Shown: positions 9,679-18,766, counted from the first letter of the stretch. The stretch is DNA of 64,000 nt from Granulosicoccus sp045106195 (GCA_045106195.1 JBGCEH010000005.1:87232-151231); one strand, 5' to 3'. Translations and numbers: made by a program. The notes: generated by a model not told the origin, from the letters alone.

Positions 9679-10725
9679 CTAACCGTAGCGATACGGACGC
9701 CCGGCCTTTTCCATCACTTCATTATATTGCTTGAAGATGGCAACAACCTTTGCTTTGGTTTCCGACTCGGCCGCAATTTCATCCCAGAATTTCAGCGCAG
9801 CCGTTTCCACCGTTGCCCACTCTTCATCAGGGATGGTGGTCAGTTCCATCTTCGGACCATTTACCCGCAGATCGGCCTCACCGCCCCAGTACCACCATTG
9901 TCGGTAATAATGCGAGCTATCCATGGTCAGCTTGAGAAGCTCTTGAAGATGCGGTGGCAACTCCTGGTACTTGTCCATGTTGGCAAAGAACGATCCTGCC
10001 CAGGCACCTGATATATTGTTAGTCAGGAAGTAGTTGGTGACATCAGCCCAACCGACCGTGTAGTCCTCTGTAATACCAGACCAGGCAATGCCATCAAGCT
10101 CACCGGTTTGCACGGCAACTTCGATATCTTCCCACGGCAGACTGACAGGTACAACGCCAAACTGGCTCATGAACCGTCCGGCTGTCGGGAAGGTAAAAAC
10201 ACGCTTGCCCTTCAGATCGTCAAGACTTCTTATGGGGTCTTTAGTAGCAAAATGGCAAGGATCCCATGCGCCTGCTGACAGCCACTTGACACCCACTTTT
10301 GAATATTCTTCATCCCAGATTTTGTCCAGGCCGTACTGATTGAACAGCACTGGAACATCCAGTGAATAACGGCTGGCAAACGGAAAGTAACCGCCAAACA
10401 CCGTGACTTCAGTGGGTGATGCCATGGAGTCATCGTCTGACTGTACGGCATCGATAGTGCCTTTCTGCAGGGCACGGAAAAGCTCGCCCGTGGGTACCAG
10501 CTGATCGGCAAAATACAGCTCGATCTCCATCTCGTCACCAGCAATCTTATTGAATGAATCAATAGCAGGCTTGATGACATGTTCTGCCAGAGCCGGACCT
10601 GCATAGGTCTGCAGTCGCCACTTGATCTTTGACTGGGCGTGGATAGCAGGTGCACCGAGGATAGTGCCGGTACCCACCGCAGCACCGGCAGCAGCGTTAC
10701 TCAGAAACTTACGACGTGTACTCAT
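9679..10725 (-). CDS. dctP: TRAP transporter substrate-binding protein (DctP family)
   Basis: A 348-residue periplasmic receptor. Residues 2-9 read STRRKFLS, a twin-arginine motif, followed by a small-residue hydrophobic stretch ending AIHAQ, so export by Tat with cleavage near residue 31 is likely. The mature part has the DctP pattern including the SLDDLKGKRVF segment and the later aromatic-rich WWYWGG region of the ligand lobe. The conserved arginine that usually binds a carboxylate is expected in the loop after the LKGK segment, but I cannot be sure which residue it is. Downstream of dctQ and dctM and upstream of the ligase, it presumably captures the amine or amino-acid-like substrate of the pathway. 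Confidence 0.9.
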   Translation of the reverse strand: MSTRRKFLSNAAAGAAVGTGTILGAPAIHAQSKIKWRLQTYAGPALAEHVIKPAIDSFNKIAGDEMEIELYFADQLVPTGELFRALQKGTIDAVQSDDDSMASPTEVTVFGGYFPFASRYSLDVPVLFNQYGLDKIWDEEYSKVGVKWLSAGAWDPCHFATKDPIRSLDDLKGKRVFTFPTAGRFMSQFGVVPVSLPWEDIEVAVQTGELDGIAWSGITEDYTVGWADVTNYFLTNNISGAWAGSFFANMDKYQELPPHLQELLKLTMDSSHYYRQWWYWGGEADLRVNGPKMELTTIPDEEWATVETAALKFWDEIAAESETKAKVVAIFKQYNEVMEKAGRPYRYG

Positions 10726-10834
10726 TTTTCTCTCCCTTCTAATAGATTGATTGAACGATATGCGTTCTCTTGGTAGATCCTCACTTCCCGATGTAGTACG
10801 ACTTTACTGTTGACTATGTTGACAGTAATCACTC

Positions 10835-12157
10835 TTATCTGGCGTACACATACTCTGGCAACCACAGCGCAATTTGTGGAAATCGCATGATAATGGCAAG
10901 ACCGATAATCATAACGATGACAAACGGTACGATAGATCGGTAGATATCGCCGAGAGTCACCTCAGGTGGCGCCATGGCTCGCATGAGGAAAAGGTTGTAG
11001 CCAAAGGGTGGTGTCATATACGCGATTTGCGTTGTCATCGTGTACAAGACACCGTACCAGATAAGATCAAATCCTAGCGAATGTACCAGTGGAACATACA
11101 AAGGGGCGACGATAACCAGCATGGCCGTGTCATCCAAAAACGTTCCCATCACGATAAATGACAACTGCATGAGTATCAGAATCGTCCACGGATTCAACCC
11201 CAATTGTTCGGTAAACAAATCCTCGATAGCACGTACAGCGCCCAGGCCATCAAATACTGCTCCAAAGCAAAGCGCCGCCATGATGATCCACATGAACATG
11301 CAACTGATGGCCAGCGTCTGCCGTACCGATGTTTCCAGCACCTCTTTGTTCATGCGGCCTTTGACAGTCGCGGCAAACAACGCCGCCAGCGCCCCAATCG
11401 CAGAGCTCTCTACCAGGCTGGTCCAGCCATTGATAAACGGCACCATCATCGCGGCAAAGATGCCAAGTGGCAAAAGCCCGGCACCCAGCAATCGAACTTT
11501 TTCTGATGTGGATACCTGTCGCTCCTCTTCTGGTAATGCCGGTCCGAGGTGCGGCTGAAATTTGCATCTGATAACGATGTAGATGACGAACATGGCCGCC
11601 ATCATCAATCCGGGTAGCACACCGGCCAGCCATAATTGTCCCACTGGCTGCCGCGCTATCATGGCGTACAGAACGAGCACAACGGAAGGTGGAACCAGTA
11701 TCCCCAGTGAAGAGCCTGCCTGGACCACACCAGTCACCATCTGTTTGTCATAGCCTCGCCGCAACAATTCGGGAAGCGCAATGGTGGCACCGATTGCCAT
11801 GCCTGCAACCGACAGTCCGTTCATGGCAGACACCAGCACCATAAGCCCGATAGTACCAATGGCCAGCCCGCCATTCAGGGAGCCCATCCAAACATGAAAC
11901 ATGCGATAAAGGTCGTCAGCCAGCCCCGACTCAGAAAGCACATACCCCATGAAAATAAACATGGGCAACGTCAGCAGGGGGTACCACTTCATCAGTTTCA
12001 TGGCAGCGGAAAACGCAAAATCCGACCCGCCAGTGCCATAGAGCGCTAAAGCTGCGATAACACCAACTGCACCGATAGCCGCAAATACCCGTTGCCCCGT
12101 CAGCAACATCAGCATCATGGACGAAAACATGGTGAGGGCGATAAGTTCGTACGACAT
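10835..12157 (-). CDS. dctM: TRAP transporter large permease (DctM family)
   Basis: A 440-residue inner-membrane protein with about twelve hydrophobic segments. It matches the DctM family in length and in the regions GVVQAGSSLGILVPPSVVLV and TFLDDTAMLVIVAPL, the two inverted-repeat segments that form the Na+ and substrate sites. It uses the Na+ gradient to import the ligand delivered by the Tat-exported receptor. It lies 35 bp after dctQ and 109 bp before dctP on the minus strand, the usual QMP order. Substrate specificity is set mostly by the receptor and is unknown. Confidence 0.92.
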   Translation of the reverse strand: MSYELIALTMFSSMMLMLLTGQRVFAAIGAVGVIAALALYGTGGSDFAFSAAMKLMKWYPLLTLPMFIFMGYVLSESGLADDLYRMFHVWMGSLNGGLAIGTIGLMVLVSAMNGLSVAGMAIGATIALPELLRRGYDKQMVTGVVQAGSSLGILVPPSVVLVLYAMIARQPVGQLWLAGVLPGLMMAAMFVIYIVIRCKFQPHLGPALPEEERQVSTSEKVRLLGAGLLPLGIFAAMMVPFINGWTSLVESSAIGALAALFAATVKGRMNKEVLETSVRQTLAISCMFMWIIMAALCFGAVFDGLGAVRAIEDLFTEQLGLNPWTILILMQLSFIVMGTFLDDTAMLVIVAPLYVPLVHSLGFDLIWYGVLYTMTTQIAYMTPPFGYNLFLMRAMAPPEVTLGDIYRSIVPFVIVMIIGLAIIMRFPQIALWLPEYVYAR

Positions 12158-12192
12158 CTAGCAACCCACCCGTGTAATAGTTGAATACAGCA

Positions 12193-12714
12193 CTACAGAG
12201 TGACCTTGCGAATGCGGGCTATGTCCTTGATCAACTCTGCGAGTGCCTGCATAAGCATCAGAAAGACACCAATGCACATCAGGGATTTAACCGGCCACAT
12301 GTAAGGGCGCCACGCACTGGGGCTACGCTCCTTGTACTCAAGAGAATAAGCCAGACTCTCAATCCCGCCATACAGAAGGACGCCGAGGTAGATGAGCAGA
12401 AAAATAACGGTAAAGGCGTCCACCCAGGCCTTTTGCAGATCTGACCAGCTTCCGTACAGCAGATCCATCCGCACGTTGGACCCCATTTGCATGGCATAGG
12501 GGCCGCCTAACAGAAAATAGGCGACCATCGAAAACTGGGCAAGCTCCAGTGTCCACAACGAGGGTAGAAAGAACGTCTTGGATACGGAAGACCAAAGCAA
12601 GATGCCAATCATCACGAAGATGAAATACATCATGACCCGCCCAAGACGATAGTTGATGGCTTCAACCACCCTGACAAATCTGGAAAAGAATACTGGCATA
12701 AGGCTCGCGAACAT
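12193..12714 (-). CDS. dctQ: TRAP transporter small permease (DctQ family)
   Basis: A 173-residue protein with four hydrophobic segments (about residues 25-45, 55-75, 95-115 and 145-165), the DctQ topology. It forms the small membrane subunit that wraps the large permease. The first gene of the TRAP and catabolic operon. The start at 12714 has only a weak GGAT before it; a second ATG five codons on (MPVFFSRF) at 12699 is equally possible. A candidate promoter lies directly upstream. Confidence 0.88.
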   Translation of the reverse strand: MFASLMPVFFSRFVRVVEAINYRLGRVMMYFIFVMIGILLWSSVSKTFFLPSLWTLELAQFSMVAYFLLGGPYAMQMGSNVRMDLLYGSWSDLQKAWVDAFTVIFLLIYLGVLLYGGIESLAYSLEYKERSPSAWRPYMWPVKSLMCIGVFLMLMQALAELIKDIARIRKVTL

Positions 12715-12727
12715 GATCCGTGACCGG

Positions 12728-12757
12728 ATAGTGTGACGAGTAGGCTTACTGTGTCAA
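12728..12757 (-). promoter_or_regulatory. Candidate sigma-70 promoter for the TRAP/catabolic operon
   Basis: On the minus strand a perfect TTGACA (12757-12752) is followed after 18 bp by CACTAT (12733-12728). The -35 is ideal but the -10 matches only three of six positions. Transcription would start near 12721, leaving a very short leader to the dctQ start at 12714, or about 20 nt if the start is at 12699. Its position, between the end of the cbb3 group and dctQ, is what a separate operon promoter would need. Confidence 0.35.
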
Positions 12758-12768
12758 GTTTTCATCAC

Positions 12769-13101
12769 TCACATCCTGCCTGAAGGCGTCTCGGTAGTGG
12801 CCAGAAACCAGGTCATGGCGCACGCCAGAGTATACACAACCCAGAACAGTAGAAAGCCTGCCGTATAGACAGATTCCGGGCTGTCGAGCAAGTCGTTATG
12901 CGCCCAGTCGATCTGCATGGGATCGATCATTGAAAAGACAAAACCTACGGTAAGCGCTGCCCCGAGAAAAGCGGGCCAAAGCACTTGCATGAGACAACGT
13001 ACCCACAGCTTTCGACCAGGATCCGGTACTGCACGCAAGCCAATGGTTACATTCCGATCAGCGGTATCGACTATCGGCTTCTCTTCCAGCTCACCCTTCA
13101 T
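12769..13101 (-). CDS. Small two-span membrane protein of unknown function at the end of the cco operon
   Basis: I do not recognise this protein. It has 110 residues from the ATG at 13101 (MKGELEEKP), chosen because GGGAGGAG precedes it at the right distance; the frame is open 14 codons further upstream. Residues 1-33 are polar, followed by hydrophobic segments at about 37-57 and 78-100, with a short acidic periplasmic loop (DWAHNDLLDSPESVY) between. It follows ccoH by 75 bp on the same strand, and nothing but the oxidase operon lies upstream, so co-expression with the cbb3 genes is likely. It could be an assembly factor or accessory subunit; this is inference from position only. Confidence 0.7.
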   Translation of the reverse strand: MKGELEEKPIVDTADRNVTIGLRAVPDPGRKLWVRCLMQVLWPAFLGAALTVGFVFSMIDPMQIDWAHNDLLDSPESVYTAGFLLFWVVYTLACAMTWFLATTETPSGRM

Positions 13102-13176
13102 TGAATCGGACTCCTCCCAACGCGTGTGTGCCTTCGCCTGCACCGTGTGATGCGGACGGTATTGCTACAGCCCCGC

Positions 13177-13836
13177 TCATTGAAACAGATCACGACTAAA
13201 TACCTTATGGGGTTCAGGTGCGCGGATGTTGATGGCCTGCCTGCTCTCGAAACCGACAAGTTTGCTGGTTAACCGCCAATCTCCTTCTGACAACATCGCT
13301 TGCCCTTCATTCTCAAGTATTGTCCGCATAGGCTCTATATGCAAACGGAACTTGCCCTGAACAGGCAGGGTGACCCCCGGTGCGATATAGCGACTAGCGC
13401 CAATGAACTGCAGAGTGGTGTCACCATCGCGTGTCTCTTGTGTCACATGCACCCAGCGTAGTCTGAGTGAGTCGGGCATTTCAAACGCCAGCTCAGCTGA
13501 AAGTGCATCGGATTCAAGCCCTTCCGGCAACTCCTTGGGCGTATCCTGACCCAGCTCCAGTACAAGCCCTTCTGAACTTTGTGTAACAACCGCATCAAGC
13601 CCCAGCACGCTAGCGAGCCGGTCACGTTCGATACGCACGTTGTACGCTTTGCCCTCCTTGTAGTAGTCATCAACCACCAGCGAGTTATTGGCATTGAGAG
13701 CCAGATACAGCATGCCACTGCCAAGACAGACGGAGACAAGCGGTATGCTGATCAGGAACCAGGGCCATCCGTAGCGATACCACGGAAGACTCTGTTCGCA
13801 GAGCTCGTTTTGACTAGCGATAATTGTACTCATCAT
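13177..13836 (-). CDS. ccoH: FixH/CcoH family cbb3 oxidase assembly protein
   Basis: A 219-residue protein with a short cytoplasmic N-terminus, one membrane anchor at about residues 25-48 (WPWFLISIPLVSVCLGSG) and a periplasmic beta-rich domain. The VVDDYYKEGKAYN segment right after the anchor is characteristic of FixH. CcoH helps late assembly of the cbb3 oxidase and stays bound to CcoN/CcoP. Its ATG overlaps the ccoG stop by four bases (ATGA), so the two are translationally coupled. It is longer than many CcoH proteins (about 160-170 residues) because of a longer C-terminal part. Confidence 0.88.
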   Translation of the reverse strand: MMSTIIASQNELCEQSLPWYRYGWPWFLISIPLVSVCLGSGMLYLALNANNSLVVDDYYKEGKAYNVRIERDRLASVLGLDAVVTQSSEGLVLELGQDTPKELPEGLESDALSAELAFEMPDSLRLRWVHVTQETRDGDTTLQFIGASRYIAPGVTLPVQGKFRLHIEPMRTILENEGQAMLSEGDWRLTSKLVGFESRQAINIRAPEPHKVFSRDLFQ

Positions 13837-15257
13837 TTATCCAGGCCGGGAAACAGGTTCGGTAGAAAGAAAGAGGCTTTGGCACGCTGAACGATAGTTG
13901 GATCATCTTCCGCAGTTACCAGGAATTCGATACGATTGCTACCCGCCGGCCCTGAGTGAGGCTCGGCTCTTACCCTGACGGCAATCAATCTATTTGATGC
14001 GGGCGCGACCACCATCCGGGTTTCAGAATCAATGCGCAACGTTGGCAAGCCTTCGACGCTGATGTCAAAGCTGCGTTCCTTTTCCACACTATTGATAAGC
14101 ATGACACGATAAACGTTTTCGATGACGCCATTCTTGACCTCTCGAGACAAGGCTCCTCGATCACGCATGACATCAACTTTCAATGGCGCGCGCGTCAGTA
14201 TATGTCCGAACAGCAACGCGGTAACACTCAACAGGATAACCGAGTATACAAGCACGCGTGGACGAAAAACCCGCCGCCACAACTGAGCACGCGTCCACCC
14301 GTTTTCCATCCCGTTGAGCGTGTCGTAGCGTATCAGCCCGACAGGATTACCAACCTTCGCCATAACCTGATCACAGGCATCGATACAGGCAGCACAACCG
14401 ATGCACTCATACTGCTGACCGTCCCGAATGTCGATACCGGTAGGACACACCTGCACACATAAACTGCAGTCCACACAATCACCCTTGCCGTCGGCGCCAC
14501 GCTTTTTCGATTTCGCTCCACGAGGCTCGCCTCGTGTCGGATTGTAGGTAATAACCCAGGTATCCTTGTCAAACATGACGCCCTGGAAGCGGGCATAGGG
14601 ACACATGTACTTGCAGACCTGCTCGCGCAGAATTCCGGCATTGCCATAGGTGGCAAAACCGTAGAACACGATCCAGAACGTCTGCCAGGGCCCCAGTGAA
14701 AAGGAAGCAATCTGACCTATCTGGTCGCGGATTGGCGTGAAATAACCAACAAAGGTAAACCCTGTCCAAAGAGCAACCAGAATCCACAACCCCTGCTTGG
14801 TTGCTTTCAGCCGAAACTTCCGACCCGACATTCCCGCCGCATCAAGTTTCATCTGGCGCGCACGATCTCCCTCAACCTGCCGTTCGATCCACATGAAAAT
14901 TTCTGTGTAGACCGTTTGAGGGCAAGCGTAACCGCACCATAGACGTCCTGCCACTGTGGTAAATAAAAACAGCGACATGGCTGAAATGATCAGCAATGCA
15001 GTCAGGTAGATGAAATCCTGTGGGTAAAGTACAAGCCCGAAGATATGGAATTTTCGGGCTGCCAGATCAAACAATACAGCTTGCCTGCCATTCCATAAAA
15101 ACCATGGCAATCCATAAAAAAGAACCTGGGTAAACCAGACCAGTATCCAGCGCCACCGGGCAAACACTCCGGTCACTGATCGCATGTACACCTTGCGGCG
15201 CACCTCAAGCAGCATATGCTCCTGCTTCATGCCCGTTGGCGCGTTAGAACCAGCCAT
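13833..15257 (-). CDS. ccoG: Cytochrome c oxidase accessory protein CcoG (polyferredoxin, RdxA/FixG)
   Basis: A 474-residue membrane protein with about five spans. Two 4Fe-4S cysteine sets are visible: CVDCSLCVQVCP beginning at C261 and CIGCAACIDACD about 30 residues on. A further CGYACP motif lies in the membrane part after WCGYACPQTVY. The C-terminal 120 residues form the IgG-like FixG domain. In Rhodobacter CcoG reduces Cu(II) to Cu(I) for delivery to the cbb3 CuB site. The gene starts 71 bp after ccoP and overlaps ccoH by 4 bp, as expected for ccoGH following ccoNOQP. Confidence 0.95.
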   Translation of the reverse strand: MAGSNAPTGMKQEHMLLEVRRKVYMRSVTGVFARWRWILVWFTQVLFYGLPWFLWNGRQAVLFDLAARKFHIFGLVLYPQDFIYLTALLIISAMSLFLFTTVAGRLWCGYACPQTVYTEIFMWIERQVEGDRARQMKLDAAGMSGRKFRLKATKQGLWILVALWTGFTFVGYFTPIRDQIGQIASFSLGPWQTFWIVFYGFATYGNAGILREQVCKYMCPYARFQGVMFDKDTWVITYNPTRGEPRGAKSKKRGADGKGDCVDCSLCVQVCPTGIDIRDGQQYECIGCAACIDACDQVMAKVGNPVGLIRYDTLNGMENGWTRAQLWRRVFRPRVLVYSVILLSVTALLFGHILTRAPLKVDVMRDRGALSREVKNGVIENVYRVMLINSVEKERSFDISVEGLPTLRIDSETRMVVAPASNRLIAVRVRAEPHSGPAGSNRIEFLVTAEDDPTIVQRAKASFFLPNLFPGLDK

Positions 15258-15328
15258 TGTAAACCGTTACTCCAGTGACCATTTCCCAGCTCAAGACAAT
15301 ACAAGCCGGGAACATGAAGCTCTCTATC

Positions 15329-16264
15329 CTAGTTAGCTGTGGATGCCTGCTCAGGCGTGTTTGAAAGGCTCCAGATGTAGGCAGCCAGAACATGCGCCTT
15401 ACCTTCACCAAGTAACTCACCAAATGCTGGCATCTTGTTATTGAAGCCATTATTGATAGCGTACCTGACCGAGTTCAGCGATCCACCATACAACCAGATA
15501 TCGTCAGTCAGGTTTGGTGCACCGATAGCTGCCAATCCTTGCCCATCGGCACCATGGCAGGCAGCACACACTGCATACTTGGTTTTGCCGATAGCCGCCA
15601 GGTCAGCATCATGATTACTGCCCGACAGTGACAGTATGTAGTTGGCAACGGCATCGACATCCGCCTCTGTGTTACCGATAGCTGCTGCCATCGCAGGCAT
15701 GATGGCATTTCGGCCATTGAGAATCGTATGCTTGATATAGGTAGGGTCACCCGCACCTAACCAGTCGTTATCTGACAAATTGGGGAATGAGGGCCCGCCA
15801 CGCGCATCCGAGCCGTGACATTGGCTGCAATAGTTAAGATACAGCCGTTCACCCATCTCGTGCGCCTCTACCGTGGCTGCTACCAGTGGTATTTCCTGCG
15901 ATAGGTAACCTGCAAACAAAGGCTCTGCAACCGCATCTATTCTGGCCACTTCCTCCACATACTGACCCGCCGAAGACCACTTGAGTGACCCTTTGAAATC
16001 ACCCAGACCAGGATACAGAATGACGTATATCATGCCGAAAATACAGGTGATAAAGAACAGATACAACCACCAGCGCGGCAATGGATTATTCAGCTCTTCA
16101 AGATCATCATCCCAGATGTGCCCAGTAGTACCCACTTCGCCATCGACAGGATCTGGCAGTTTGGCGCGCGACACCTTCCAGGCAAGCCAGTAACACAGAA
16201 TGATGGAGATAATGGTACCAAGCGCCACAAAAAGCGCCCAGCCATCACTGACAAAATCAGCCAT
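15329..16264 (-). CDS. ccoP: cbb3-type cytochrome c oxidase subunit III (di-haem cytochrome c)
   Basis: A 311-residue subunit with two hydrophobic N-terminal segments (about 8-28 and 60-80), matching the two-span form of CcoP, and two periplasmic c-type haem domains. The haem motifs are CSQCH at C146-H150 and CAACH about 80 residues later. It passes electrons from soluble cytochrome c to CcoO and CcoN. It lies 48 bp after ccoQ in the canonical ccoNOQP order. No missing residue is apparent. Confidence 0.96.
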   Translation of the reverse strand: MADFVSDGWALFVALGTIISIILCYWLAWKVSRAKLPDPVDGEVGTTGHIWDDDLEELNNPLPRWWLYLFFITCIFGMIYVILYPGLGDFKGSLKWSSAGQYVEEVARIDAVAEPLFAGYLSQEIPLVAATVEAHEMGERLYLNYCSQCHGSDARGGPSFPNLSDNDWLGAGDPTYIKHTILNGRNAIMPAMAAAIGNTEADVDAVANYILSLSGSNHDADLAAIGKTKYAVCAACHGADGQGLAAIGAPNLTDDIWLYGGSLNSVRYAINNGFNNKMPAFGELLGEGKAHVLAAYIWSLSNTPEQASTAN

Positions 16265-16312
16265 AAGACTTCTCCGGGGACAACGACCTTACAATATGAA
16301 CAAGTAGGTTTC

Positions 16313-16492
16313 TCACTGCACATGATCTGCGTGTTTGACCGTTCTCTGCTGTATGTCATCATCAGCAAAGGGAAGATTGGCAGCCTCATCAAAACGCTCT
16401 TTCTGTCGTGCGCTATATGCCCAGAACACAATGCCGAGAAAAGCAAAAAACAGAACAACCGTTATGATGACGCGTAGATCGTTAGCATCCAT
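16313..16492 (-). CDS. ccoQ: cbb3-type oxidase subunit IV (CcoQ)
   Basis: A 59-residue protein, found by reading the gap between ccoO and ccoP; it starts MDANDLRVIITVV, has a single hydrophobic span at about residues 8-25, then ARQKERFDEAANLPF and an acidic DDD segment, which is the CcoQ/FixQ pattern. CcoQ stabilises the oxidase, especially against oxygen. Its ATG shares one base with the ccoO stop (TAATG), so translation is coupled. Position and sequence both support the call. Confidence 0.93.
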   Translation of the reverse strand: MDANDLRVIITVVLFFAFLGIVFWAYSARQKERFDEAANLPFADDDIQQRTVKHADHVQ

Positions 16493-17106
16493 TATTGTGC
16501 TCCTCTACCGGCTGTACCCAATACCTGCAAATAGGCAATGATTGCATCCAGCTCATTTTTGCCCTCAAGCATGGCAGGACCGCCGTCGACCTGTTCATCC
16601 GTGTACGGATGTCCCAGCATGCGTAAAGCATTCATCTTGCTCGTCACTTTGTCCGGATTAAGCTCAGATTTGGCAAGCCATGGATAGGACGGCATGATCG
16701 ACTCCGGCACTACATCACGTGGGTTGTTCATATGAACCTTGTGCCACTCATCGCTATATCGACCACCTACCCGGGCAAGGTCGGGACCGGTACGCTTGCT
16801 TCCCCACTGAAAGGGTCGATCGTAAACAAACTCGCCGGCGACCGAGTACGGTCCGTAACGTTCAGTCTCTGCACGAAAGGGACGAATCATCTGCGAATGA
16901 CAGTTGTAGCAACCTTCACGCACATAGATATCACGCCCCGTCAACTGAAGCGCATCATAGGGTTCGAGCCCTGCGACGGGTTCAGTTGTGGACTTCTGAT
17001 AGAACAACGGTACAATCTCGACAAGACCACCAACTGATACTGTCAGGATAATCAGAACCATCATGACACCGATGTTCTTCTCGACTAGCTCGTGTGTACA
17101 TTTCAT
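16492..17106 (-). CDS. ccoO: cbb3-type cytochrome c oxidase subunit II (mono-haem cytochrome c)
   Basis: A 204-residue subunit with one N-terminal membrane anchor (about residues 12-33) and a periplasmic haem c domain. The haem motif is CYNCH in REGCYNCHSQMIRPF, and a methionine ligand can be expected in the ESIMPSYPW region. It carries electrons from CcoP to the CcoN haems. It follows ccoN by 22 bp and overlaps ccoQ by one base. Confidence 0.97.
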   Translation of the reverse strand: MKCTHELVEKNIGVMMVLIILTVSVGGLVEIVPLFYQKSTTEPVAGLEPYDALQLTGRDIYVREGCYNCHSQMIRPFRAETERYGPYSVAGEFVYDRPFQWGSKRTGPDLARVGGRYSDEWHKVHMNNPRDVVPESIMPSYPWLAKSELNPDKVTSKMNALRMLGHPYTDEQVDGGPAMLEGKNELDAIIAYLQVLGTAGRGAQ

Positions 17107-17128
17107 GTTTTCTTATATCTCCGGCTGA

Positions 17129-18634
17129 TCAAGGCTGTGCAACAGGCTGGGCCGTTGAAACATAGCCTTTACCGATACCGGGAATTTTTGCCTCAACCTG
17201 AGCACCGCCCCGGATAGTCATGAACATGTTGTAGCTCATCACCAGCATGCCACCCAGATACAACAAACCGCCAAAAAAGCGCATGACGTAGTAGGGGTGA
17301 GTTGCCTTTACCGCTTCGATAAAGGCATAGACAAGCGTGCCGTCAGGGTTGGTTGCACGCCACATCAGACCCTGCATGACGCCGGCAATCCACATGGACG
17401 CTATGTACAACACGATTCCCAAAGTCGAAATCCAGAAGTGGATTTCAATCAGTTTGACACTGTGCATCTGCGAGCGTCCAAACAGCCGCGGTAGCAAGTA
17501 GTAGATCGATCCCATCGAGATCATGCCTACCCAGCCCAGCGCACCAGAATGTACATGACCGATAGTCCAGTCCGTGTAGTGAGACAGTGCATTCACCGTC
17601 TTGATAGACATCATCGGCCCTTCAAACGTTGACATGCCATAGAACGAGAGAGAGACAATCAGGAATTTCAGGATCGGATCGGTGCGCAGCTTATGCCAGG
17701 CTCCTGACAACGTCATGATGCCGTTGATCATGCCACCCCAACTGGGAGCAAGCAGGATCAATGAGAACACCATGCCCACTGACTGAGTCCAGTCTGGTAA
17801 AGCGGTGTAGTGAAGGTGATGCGGACCTGCCCACATATAGGTAAAAATCAGCGCCCAGAAATGCACAATGGACAACCGGTACGAATAGATAGGACGACCT
17901 GCCTGTTTGGGAATGAAGTAGTACATCATTCCGAGAAAACCTGCTGTCAGGAAGAAACCCACAGCGTTGTGCCCGTACCACCACTGAATCATGGCATCCT
18001 GTACCCCTGCATAGGCTGAATAACTCTTGCCTATGGACACTGGAATGGCAGCACTATTGACGATGTGCAGAATGGCAACAGTAAGAATGAAAGCGCCATA
18101 GCACCAGTTGGCCACATAGATATGCGGCACTTTGCGCTTGATGATGGTGCCAAAAAACACTAGCGCATAAGACACCCAAACGGCAGCAATCAGCAGATCA
18201 ATGGGCCACTCAAGCTCTGCGTACTCCTTGCCCTGTGTCATGCCCAAAGGCAGCGTTATTGCAGCAGCAAGAATGACCACTTGCCAGCCCCAGAAGGTGA
18301 ACGGCACTAGCACACCACCCCATAGCCTCGCCTGACAAGTCCGTTGCACTACGTAGTATGAGGTGGCAAACAGGGCGCTACCGCCAAAGGCGAAGATAAC
18401 CGCATTGGTGTGGAGCGGACGCAGACGTCCAAAGCTGAACCAGGGCACGCCACCGTTGAGCGAAGGCCAGGTAAGCTGAGCGGCGATGATCACGCCAACC
18501 AGCATGCCTACCACACCCCAGATAACAGTCATGACGGAAAACTGCCTGACTACTTTGTAGTTGTAGGTTTCATCAAACCCGACTGCCTCAGAGGATCCTG
18601 CCTCTGCAGCCACTTCATTCATTGTCGTACTCAT
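17129..18634 (-). CDS. ccoN: cbb3-type cytochrome c oxidase subunit I (catalytic)
   Basis: A 501-residue haem-copper oxidase core with about twelve spans. Visible metal ligands include the haem b histidine in LHTNAVIFAFGG, the CuB histidine in WYGHNAVGFF, the histidine pair in AGPHHLHY, and the haem histidines in TIGHVHSGALGW. It reduces oxygen to water with high affinity and pumps protons, serving microaerobic respiration. First gene of ccoNOQP; a perfect FNR/ANR box about 120 bp upstream indicates induction when oxygen is low. Length and motifs are standard. Confidence 0.97.
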   Translation of the reverse strand: MSTTMNEVAAEAGSSEAVGFDETYNYKVVRQFSVMTVIWGVVGMLVGVIIAAQLTWPSLNGGVPWFSFGRLRPLHTNAVIFAFGGSALFATSYYVVQRTCQARLWGGVLVPFTFWGWQVVILAAAITLPLGMTQGKEYAELEWPIDLLIAAVWVSYALVFFGTIIKRKVPHIYVANWCYGAFILTVAILHIVNSAAIPVSIGKSYSAYAGVQDAMIQWWYGHNAVGFFLTAGFLGMMYYFIPKQAGRPIYSYRLSIVHFWALIFTYMWAGPHHLHYTALPDWTQSVGMVFSLILLAPSWGGMINGIMTLSGAWHKLRTDPILKFLIVSLSFYGMSTFEGPMMSIKTVNALSHYTDWTIGHVHSGALGWVGMISMGSIYYLLPRLFGRSQMHSVKLIEIHFWISTLGIVLYIASMWIAGVMQGLMWRATNPDGTLVYAFIEAVKATHPYYVMRFFGGLLYLGGMLVMSYNMFMTIRGGAQVEAKIPGIGKGYVSTAQPVAQP

Positions 18635-18724
18635 ACAACGCCCTCAAGCGAGAAATTCAAGAAAGCCTTAGGTTCGTTTACACCTGCAATCAAAATACTA
18701 GCCGGCCTCAAAACTCTTAATCAG

Positions 18725-18766
18725 ATGGTACTGGCGGTAATCAAGGCGCTTGTTGATATTTATCAA
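18725..18766 (-). promoter_or_regulatory. FNR/ANR box and class II promoter of ccoNOQP
   Basis: The sequence TTGATATTTATCAA at 18753-18766 matches the FNR consensus TTGAT-N4-ATCAA in all ten specified bases. With the usual -41.5 spacing, transcription on the minus strand would start near 18718, and a TACCAT hexamer at 18730-18725 sits exactly where the -10 belongs. This leaves a leader of about 84 nt to ccoN. The regulator itself is not encoded in the window. Confidence 0.88.
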
